This document shows, in pieces, positions 58,347-64,000 of a stretch of DNA of 64,000 nt. Source of the DNA: Pseudomonas sp. PIC25 (GTDB lineage Bacteria > Pseudomonadota > Gammaproteobacteria > Pseudomonadales > Pseudomonadaceae); contig NZ_MUJY01000111.1 in assembly GCF_002286785.1 (NCBI RefSeq), positions 1-64,000 on the forward strand, given 5' to 3'. A program made the position numbers and the translations under genes. Each line of letters starts with the position of its first letter. The first letter of the stretch is position 1. The notes below the pieces were generated by a model. It did not search any database, had not been told where the DNA came from, and saw nothing but the letters and a program-made list of their open reading frames with translations.

Positions 58347-59828
58347 GTGAAGAACGATATCCATGATCTGGGCCTGGTGCTGGATTCCAAGGTCAAGCTG
58401 GTGGTCATCGAGTCCTGGGACGAGTCGCGGGTGCTGGAAATGCTCACCGGTCTTGCAGTCAAAAGGGGGTTGGGCCTGCAGGTCTGGTCGGTGACCGAGG
58501 GGCTGCAACGCTTCGGTTTTGGGGGCGCGATGGAGAGCGAGGGGGACACGCGTGAGCCCGAGACCGCGCTCAAGCTGATCAAGCATGATCCGCAACCCAA
58601 CCTGTACGTGTTATGCGACCTGCATCCCTTTCTTTCCGACAATCCCCGTCTGGTCCGCCTGCTGAAGGAGGTGGCGATGGCCGATGGAATGCACAAGCCC
58701 ACGGTCGTCCTGGTTTCCCATGCCTTGAAGCTGCCGGCGGAGGTGCAGCGGTACGCGGCGCGCTTCTCCCTTGCCTTGCCGACGGAAGAAGAGCTGCTGG
58801 CGATCGTCCGCGAAGAGGCGGCGCGCTGGAGCGAACGCAATCATGGCAACCGGGTGCGCACGGACAACCGGACCTTGCAGCAGGTGGTGAAGAACCTGCG
58901 CGGCGCCAGTCATGCAGAAGCGCGAGCATTGGCTCGCAACGTGATCTGCGACGATGGCGCGATCACCCAGGAAGACCTGCCGGAGCTTAATCGCACCAAG
59001 TTCCAATTGCTGGATCTGGAGGGTGTCCTGAGTTTCGAATACGACACCGCGCGTTTTGCTGACGTTGGTGGCTTGGCCAATCTCAAACGCTGGCTGGCCG
59101 AGCGGCAGAGCGCATTTCTCGACGGCAAGACGGTGGATGCGCCCAAGGGGGTGCTGCTGGTCGGTGTCCAGGGTGGTGGCAAGAGCCTGGCGGCGAAAGC
59201 AGTGGCCGGGCTCTGGGGGCTGCCATTGCTGCGTTTGGATTTCGCCTGTCTGTACAACAAGTTCTTCGGCGAGACCGAGCGCAACCTGCGAGAGGCCTTG
59301 CGCCTGGCCGAGCAGATGGCGCCGTGCGTGCTGTGGATGGACGAGGTGGAGAAAGGCTTGGCTACCGGCGAGCAGGATGGCGGTGTCAGCCAGCGTGTGC
59401 TTGGCACTTTGCTGACCTGGATGGCCGAGCGCAAGGCTCCGGTGTTCATGGTAGCGACGGCCAATGCCATCGATCGCCTGCCGCCTGAACTGGTGCGCAA
59501 GGGGCGCTTCGATGAGCTGTTCTTCGTCGATCTGCCGGACCCGTCGGTACGTGCGGACATCTTCCGGATTCACCTGGCGCGCCGGGAACTCGATGCGGAG
59601 ACCTTCGATCTGGCCGAGCTGGCGGCAGTCAGCGAAGGGTTCACCGGGGCGGAGATCGAACAGGTGGTGGTCAGCGCTCTGTATGCCAGCCAGGCGCGGC
59701 AACAGAGCGTGGATCAGGCGCTCTTGCTGCAGACCATCCAGGGTACCGCCCCTTTGTCGGTGGTAATGGCCGAGCAGTTGGCCGCCTTGCGGGCATGGGC
59801 CAGGGGGAGGACGGTCGAGGCAGGGTGA
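58347..59828 (+). CDS. Ycf46-like AAA+ ATPase
   Basis: A 493-residue protein with an N-terminal alpha/beta domain (about 10-155) and one AAA+ module: Walker A GVQGGGKS at 273-280, Walker [11 protein letters not shown] near 328-336 and an arginine-finger region GRFDE near 386. This is the layout of the Ycf46-type ATPases, widespread but poorly characterised. The start GTG was chosen since AAGGAGCGAGA precedes it; a frame extending to 57879 crosses the divergent HIT gene and is not supported. Function unknown. Confidence 0.85.
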   Translation: MKNDIHDLGLVLDSKVKLVVIESWDESRVLEMLTGLAVKRGLGLQVWSVTEGLQRFGFGGAMESEGDTREPETALKLIKHDPQPNLYVLCDLHPFLSDNPRLVRLLKEVAMADGMHKPTVVLVSHALKLPAEVQRYAARFSLALPTEEELLAIVREEAARWSERNHGNRVRTDNRTLQQVVKNLRGASHAEARALARNVICDDGAITQEDLPELNRTKFQLLDLEGVLSFEYDTARFADVGGLANLKRWLAERQSAFLDGKTVDAPKGVLLVGVQGGGKSLAAKAVAGLWGLPLLRLDFACLYNKFFGETERNLREALRLAEQMAPCVLWMDEVEKGLATGEQDGGVSQRVLGTLLTWMAERKAPVFMVATANAIDRLPPELVRKGRFDELFFVDLPDPSVRADIFRIHLARRELDAETFDLAELAAVSEGFTGAEIEQVVVSALYASQARQQSVDQALLLQTIQGTAPLSVVMAEQLAALRAWARGRTVEAG

Positions 59829-59837
59829 TGGCTGTGC

Positions 59838-60626
59838 TCAGCCGGCCATTGCCAGACGATTGCGCCGCGCGGCCAGGCGATTGACCAGCCAGCGCGGCGC
59901 CAGTCGACACGACAGACCCAGCAATCGATTGCGCCAGCCCGGAACGATGATCCCCCGGTTCTTCTCCAGCGCCCGGACGGCAACCAGTGCGACTTCTTCC
60001 GCACTGAGCGCCCGTTTGCAGGTAGAGAGATCATTCGCAGCGATACCGCTCTTGTCCCTGAATGCGGTACGAATGGGGCCAGGACAGAGGACCGACACCC
60101 TCACGCCCTTGGACTTCAGTTCGTCGCGAAGCCCTTCGGAGAAGTTCAGCACGTAGGCTTTGCTGGCGTGGTAGCTGCTCATCCAGGCGCCGGGGTGAAA
60201 GGCGTCGAGTGCGGCGACATTGAGAATCTGGCCGCCACCGCGCTCGGTCATGTGCTGGCTGAAGGCGTGGCAGAGACGGGTCAATGCCAGCACGTTCACT
60301 TCGATCTGTTCCTGGAGGCGTCCCCAGTCCTGTTCGATGAGCGGGCCCGACACACCGATTCCGGCGTCGTTCACCAGCAGATCGATCTGCCGCTCGCCCT
60401 GCTCCAGTTCATGCAGCAACCCGGAGAGCTGCAAGGGCTCGCTCAGGTCGCAGACACGAAAGAGCACTTCGACACCGAAGCGTTGGGTCAACTCGCAGGC
60501 CACGCTTTCCAATGCAGTACGGGTGCGGGCGACCAGCAGCAGATTCCGCCCTCGGCGCGCCAGTGCTTCGGCCAGGGCCAGTCCCAGGCCGCTGGAGGCT
60601 CCGGTGATCAGGGCGTAACGGGGCAT
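59838..60626 (-). CDS. Short-chain dehydrogenase/reductase lacking the usual catalytic serine
   Basis: A 262-residue classical SDR. The nucleotide site TGASSGLG (8-15) and the YHASK pair (Y152, K156) are intact. The catalytic serine thirteen residues before the Tyr is replaced by Ala (A139, in NVAALDAF), and the NNAG loop reads NDAG (86-89). It may work by a modified mechanism or have a non-catalytic role. It converges on the AAA ATPase gene. Equivalent to PA0658. Confidence 0.88.
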   Translation of the reverse strand: MPRYALITGASSGLGLALAEALARRGRNLLLVARTRTALESVACELTQRFGVEVLFRVCDLSEPLQLSGLLHELEQGERQIDLLVNDAGIGVSGPLIEQDWGRLQEQIEVNVLALTRLCHAFSQHMTERGGGQILNVAALDAFHPGAWMSSYHASKAYVLNFSEGLRDELKSKGVRVSVLCPGPIRTAFRDKSGIAANDLSTCKRALSAEEVALVAVRALEKNRGIIVPGWRNRLLGLSCRLAPRWLVNRLAARRNRLAMAG

Positions 60627-60690
60627 TGCAGGTTCTCCGGGAAACGACCGGCGTTGGACCGCGCCGGTCGCTTCGAGTTACGGCAGGACT

Positions 60691-61725
60691 TCACTCTTCT
60701 TCGGCGGCGTCCCATTCCGGTGCTGCGGCTGCGGGATCGGCCGCTTCCGGATCGTAGCTGTAGTCGCTGGGCATATCGAAATCGCTTCCGAAGCCGGTCA
60801 TGGCTTCCAGCATGCCCAGGCCACCGGCGATCGCAAAAATGAAAATCAGCGCCAGCAGAGCCAGCCAAAGCGAGGCAAGCACCTTGACTGCCGTGCTGTT
60901 CGGCGGCTGCGGCGGTCCATAGCGGTTGGCGCTGGCGGTGCCAGGGATGATCAGCATCAGCAGGGGGAAGACGGAACCGACGATAGGCACCAGGTTGAGC
61001 AGGAACAGCCAGCCCGACCAGCCGATGTCGTGCAGACGCTGGACGCCAATCTGGACGCTGACCACCAACAGGCCGATGAACACCAGCGACATCAGCAGGA
61101 TGCCAACCGTATCGGCGATGGCGAATCCGGCGGCAGCGATACCCAGAAGGCCGGCGGCGGCGAGGGTCATGACCAACGACCAGGCCAGATAGCGCAGGCG
61201 ACCGATTCGTCCATTGGTAGTGAAGACCTTGAGCTCTCCGAATTCCGGCAACTCCTCGCCTACCTGGGCTTGTGGTGGTGCGTAGGGCGAAGGAGAGACG
61301 GTCGGCGCGGTCTTTTCGAGCTGCGTCTGACGGGCCAAGTACTTTTCGATGATGATGCCGCAGGCCGAGCATTCGGCGGCCTGGGGTTGCTCATGGCCGC
61401 ACTTGGGACATTCCATTCGGGCCGTGCTGGTAGGTGGGGCGGACTCGACGGGGCGATGATCGTCGGTCTCCACCAACGTCAGCGAGGCAGCCTGATCCGG
61501 CTCCTTGCGAACCTTGGCGCCGGCGCGCTGCAAGGCGGTCAGGTATTTGTCGGCCTCGCTCTCGGGAAGGTCCCGCTTCAGCGCAACGGCGCTGCCGCTG
61601 AACAGGTTGTCGATCTTCGCGCGGTCGCTCTTGAACAGACGGGCGAGATTGTCCTTGACGGTATCCAATGCCATTTCAGGCATCACTTCACCGTTGAAGA
61701 CGATCTTGTAACGGGCTTCGGACAT
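60691..61725 (-). CDS. DUF805-type membrane protein with N-terminal domain and zinc ribbon
   Basis: A 344-residue protein. An N-terminal soluble domain (ARYKIVFNGEVMPEM onward, to about 75), a zinc-ribbon CPKCGHEQPQAAECSACG near 108-125, a linker, then four hydrophobic helices with the GRIGRLRYLAWSL and QRLHDIGWSGWLFLL motifs of DUF805, and an acidic tail. The start MSEARYKIVF was chosen over the longer frame. Equivalent to PA0659. Function unknown; the ribbon suggests an assembly or sensing role. Confidence 0.85.
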   Translation of the reverse strand: MSEARYKIVFNGEVMPEMALDTVKDNLARLFKSDRAKIDNLFSGSAVALKRDLPESEADKYLTALQRAGAKVRKEPDQAASLTLVETDDHRPVESAPPTSTARMECPKCGHEQPQAAECSACGIIIEKYLARQTQLEKTAPTVSPSPYAPPQAQVGEELPEFGELKVFTTNGRIGRLRYLAWSLVMTLAAAGLLGIAAAGFAIADTVGILLMSLVFIGLLVVSVQIGVQRLHDIGWSGWLFLLNLVPIVGSVFPLLMLIIPGTASANRYGPPQPPNSTAVKVLASLWLALLALIFIFAIAGGLGMLEAMTGFGSDFDMPSDYSYDPEAADPAAAAPEWDAAEEE

Positions 61726-61827
61726 GCGGGCTTCCCTGTCGGCGAGATGAGAAGCACAGCGTAATGGGGCCATCAGTAGCCAGACAAGCGGCCGGTCACA
61801 CAATTTTTGTGCAGAGAGTCTCTGTTT

Positions 61828-62808
61828 TTAGCGGTTCCGGCTACCTGGCCATCGTTCGGACAACTGTGTCGCACGGGACAGTGCCTGCCGGTACTCGTCA
61901 TCCAGGCGGGCGACCAGTTCCGCTACGGTCGGCATGTCATGGATTTCGCCGACACCCTGGCCCGCCGACCATACGGTTTTCCAGGCCTTGGCCTCATCGT
62001 TCAGCGGCTTGAGCTTCTCGCCGTAATTGATATCGCCCTTGTCGTTCAGGCGGGCCATGTCGTAGCCAGCGGCCTCCAGACTCTGGCGCATGAAACTGGC
62101 CGGTACACCGGATACCGCTGGTGTATGGACGATGTCGGCAGCCTTGGCATCGATGATCATCTGCTTATAGGCCATCTCGGCGTTGCTTTCCCGGGTGGCG
62201 ATGAAACGTGTGCCGAGATAGGCCAAGTCGGCGCCGAGCACTTGGGTGGCGAGGATTTCGTGGCCATGATTCAGGCAGCCGGCCAGCAGCAGTGTCTTGT
62301 CGAAGAACTGGCGAATTTCGGCGACCAGGGCAAATGGACTCCAGGTTCCCGCATGTCCGCCGGCGCCCGCGGCCACGGCAATCAGCCCGTCGACTCCGGC
62401 TTCGGCGGCCTTCTCCGCGTGACGCCTGGTGGTGACGTCATGGAACACCAGACCGCCATAGCTGTGTACCGCGTCTACCACTTCCTTTACCGCGCCGAGA
62501 CTGGTGATCACGATGGGCACCTTGTGCTCGACACAAAGCTCCAGGTCTGCCCGCAGGCGTGGGTTGCTCTGGTGAACGATCAGGTTCACCGCATAGGGGG
62601 CGGCCTGTGGCAGAGCCGTGAGGCCCGCTTCGATCTCCTCCAGCCAGGCCTTGAAGCCGCTGCTTTCCCTTTGGTTCAGGGCGGGAAAGCTGCCGACGAT
62701 TCCTTGCTCGCAACAGGCCAGGACAAGTTTCGGATTGGAAACCAGGAACATTGGTGCCGCGACCAGTGGTAGACGCAGGCATTGTTCGAGTAGGGCGGGA
62801 AGCGACAT
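61828..62808 (-). CDS. Nitronate monooxygenase
   Basis: A 326-residue FMN-binding TIM-barrel enzyme. MFLVSNPKLVLACCEQGIVGSF, the FMN segment VAAGAGGHAGTWSP and ADLAYLGTRFIATRES mark the NMO / 2-nitropropane dioxygenase family. It oxidises nitronates, protecting against propionate-3-nitronate. Equivalent to PA0660; it is 13 bases from the hemJ-like gene on the same strand. Confidence 0.92.
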   Translation of the reverse strand: MSLPALLEQCLRLPLVAAPMFLVSNPKLVLACCEQGIVGSFPALNQRESSGFKAWLEEIEAGLTALPQAAPYAVNLIVHQSNPRLRADLELCVEHKVPIVITSLGAVKEVVDAVHSYGGLVFHDVTTRRHAEKAAEAGVDGLIAVAAGAGGHAGTWSPFALVAEIRQFFDKTLLLAGCLNHGHEILATQVLGADLAYLGTRFIATRESNAEMAYKQMIIDAKAADIVHTPAVSGVPASFMRQSLEAAGYDMARLNDKGDINYGEKLKPLNDEAKAWKTVWSAGQGVGEIHDMPTVAELVARLDDEYRQALSRATQLSERWPGSRNR

Positions 62809-62821
62809 GGCGCACCTCGGG

Positions 62822-63250
62822 TCAGAAAGGTCGGACGATTACCAGGATCACGATGGCGAGCAGGAAAAGCACCGGGACTTCGTTGAACCAGCGGTAGAAC
62901 ACATGGCTGCGGGCGTTCTCGCCACGAGCGAAGCGCTTCAATTGGGCACCGCAGACATGGTGATAACCGATCAGCAGTACGACCAGAGTGAGCTTGGCGT
63001 GCAGCCAGCCCTGGCTGAAGTAATAGCCCGGATTGAGGCTGATCAACCAGATGCCGAAGAACAGCGTGGCGATCATCGAGGGCATCATGATGCCCCGATA
63101 AAGCTTGCGTTCCATGATGCAGAAGCGCTCCCGGCTGGGAGCGTCCTCGCTCATCGCGTGATACACGAACAGCCTCGGCAGATAGAACAGGCCTGCGAAC
63201 CAGCAGACCATGGCGATGATGTGCAGGGCTTTGAGCCACAGGTAGAGCAT
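62822..63250 (-). CDS. hemJ: Protoporphyrinogen oxidase HemJ-like membrane protein
   Basis: A 142-residue protein with four hydrophobic helices starting MLYLWLKALHIIAMVCWFAGLFYL, where the conserved His lies, and later KLYRGIMMPSM and WLHAKLTLVVLLIGYHH. This is the HemJ/UPF0093 family, which oxidises protoporphyrinogen IX in many Gram-negative bacteria. The longer start is unlikely since it lacks a ribosome site and breaks the first helix. It overlaps no other gene and is followed by nmo. Confidence 0.88.
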   Translation of the reverse strand: MLYLWLKALHIIAMVCWFAGLFYLPRLFVYHAMSEDAPSRERFCIMERKLYRGIMMPSMIATLFFGIWLISLNPGYYFSQGWLHAKLTLVVLLIGYHHVCGAQLKRFARGENARSHVFYRWFNEVPVLFLLAIVILVIVRPF

Positions 63251-63382
63251 GCGCGACCTTCCTTCGACAATGTGACGCGATAGTAGAGGCTGGGTGATCA
63301 ACCGTCATCCTGGCTGTTGGCCCATGACCGAAGCAGCTTTATCATCGGCAGCTTTCCAATGGTTTCGTTCAAGGGGCGCATT

Positions 63383-64000
63383 ATGGTCAAGGTCGGTATC
63401 GTCGGCGGCACGGGATATACCGGGGTGGAGCTGCTGCGCCTGCTGGCGCAGCACCCGCAGGCTGAGGTGAAGGTGATCACCTCGCGCTCCGAGGCCGGGG
63501 TGAAAGTCGCCGATATGTATCCGAACCTGCGCGGCCATTATGACGACCTGGCGTTCAGCGTCCCGGATACGGCCACGCTGGGCGCCTGTGATGTGGTGTT
63601 TTTTGCCACGCCGCATGGCGTTGCCCATGCCCTTGCCGGCGAACTGCTGAATGCCGGAACGCGGGTGATCGATCTGTCCGCCGATTTCCGTCTGCAGGAT
63701 GCGGAGGAGTGGGCGAAGTGGTATGGCCAGCCCCACGGCGCGCCGAACCTGCTGCCTGAGGCCGTTTACGGACTGCCTGAGGTCAATCGCGAACAGATTC
63801 GCACTGCCCGGCTCATCGCTGTTCCGGGCTGCTACCCCACTGCAACTCAGTTGGGTCTGATTCCACTGCTCGAGGCGGGGCTGGCCGACACGTCGCGCCT
63901 GATTGCCGACTGCAAGTCCGGGGTCAGCGGTGCCGGTCGCGGTGCGAAAGTAGGTTCGCTGTTCTGCGAGGCTGGTGAAAGCATGATGGCCTATTCGGTC
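63383..64000 (+). CDS. argC: N-acetyl-gamma-glutamyl-phosphate reductase ArgC, 3' end outside window
   Basis: The first 206 codons are present. It begins [21 protein letters not shown] (Rossmann site), then [25 protein letters not shown] and the catalytic-cysteine loop [13 protein letters not shown], and ends [10 protein letters not shown]... The ATG follows AAGGGGC. It is the third step in arginine synthesis. It diverges from hemJ with 132 bases between the two starts. Confidence 0.97.
   Translation, partial: MVKVGIVGGTGYTGVELLRLLAQHPQAEVKVITSRSEAGVKVADMYPNLRGHYDDLAFSVPDTATLGACDVVFFATPHGVAHALAGELLNAGTRVIDLSADFRLQDAEEWAKWYGQPHGAPNLLPEAVYGLPEVNREQIRTARLIAVPGCYPTATQLGLIPLLEAGLADTSRLIADCKSGVSGAGRGAKVGSLFCEAGESMMAYSV

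Overview
The window reads as part of a Pseudomonas chromosome, from a relative of the P. aeruginosa group. From about 10.6 kb to the right edge, the gene order matches what I remember of the P. aeruginosa PAO1 segment from PA0574.1/PA0575 to argC (PA0662): rmcA, rpoD, dnaG, rpsU, tsaD, plsY, folB, folK, cca, spoVR-yeaH-prkA, glpE, apaH-apaG-rsmA-pdxA-surA-lptD, amgK-murU, agtSR/agtABCD, rpe-gph-trpE, trpGDC, vfr, speD, coq7 and argC. DNA is GC-rich with strong G/C third-position bias. It is not PAO1. A prophage sits beside the tRNA, the R/F pyocin cluster found between trpE and trpG in PAO1 is absent, a second agt binding protein lies at the operon end, and no yqeY-like gene lies between dnaG and rpsU.

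Positions 1 to about 10,620 are the right part of a P2-like prophage. A terminase ATPase gene (cut by the window edge) and a portal gene read rightward. They are followed by a probable cos region, an Ogr/Delta-type zinc-finger late activator and an AT-rich gap. A leftward early operon (about 8584 to 3446) carries an excisionase/Cox-like regulator, a large P4-alpha-like primase-helicase and seven small genes, and ends at a clear terminator at 3408-3429. A divergent operator with a 16-bp inverted repeat separates this operon from a rightward repressor, integrase and a small membrane protein gene. The prophage abuts the 3' end of a CAU-anticodon tRNA, the expected integration site. A cluster of TGTTCCG repeats at 5284-5607, next to the primase gene, is the best candidate for an undescribed functional element.

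The chromosomal part is mainly housekeeping: information processing (rpoD, dnaG, rpsU, tsaD, cca, rsmA), folate (folB, folK), phospholipid (plsY), outer-membrane assembly (surA, lptD), cell-wall recycling (amgK, murU), pyridoxal phosphate (pdxA), tryptophan (trpE with a leader peptide, trpGDC), spermidine (speD), ubiquinone (coq7), haem (hemJ) and arginine (argC). Signalling genes are rmcA (c-di-GMP), agtS/agtR and vfr. The agt locus pairs a periplasmic-sensing two-component system with a polyamine/amino-acid-type ABC importer that has two binding proteins, and a perfect 20-bp dyad lies between regulator and transporter. Several chromosomal genes remain functionally unclear: the spoVR-yeaH-prkA stress cluster, a Ycf46-like AAA ATPase, a short-chain dehydrogenase lacking its usual serine, and a zinc-ribbon/DUF805-type membrane protein.
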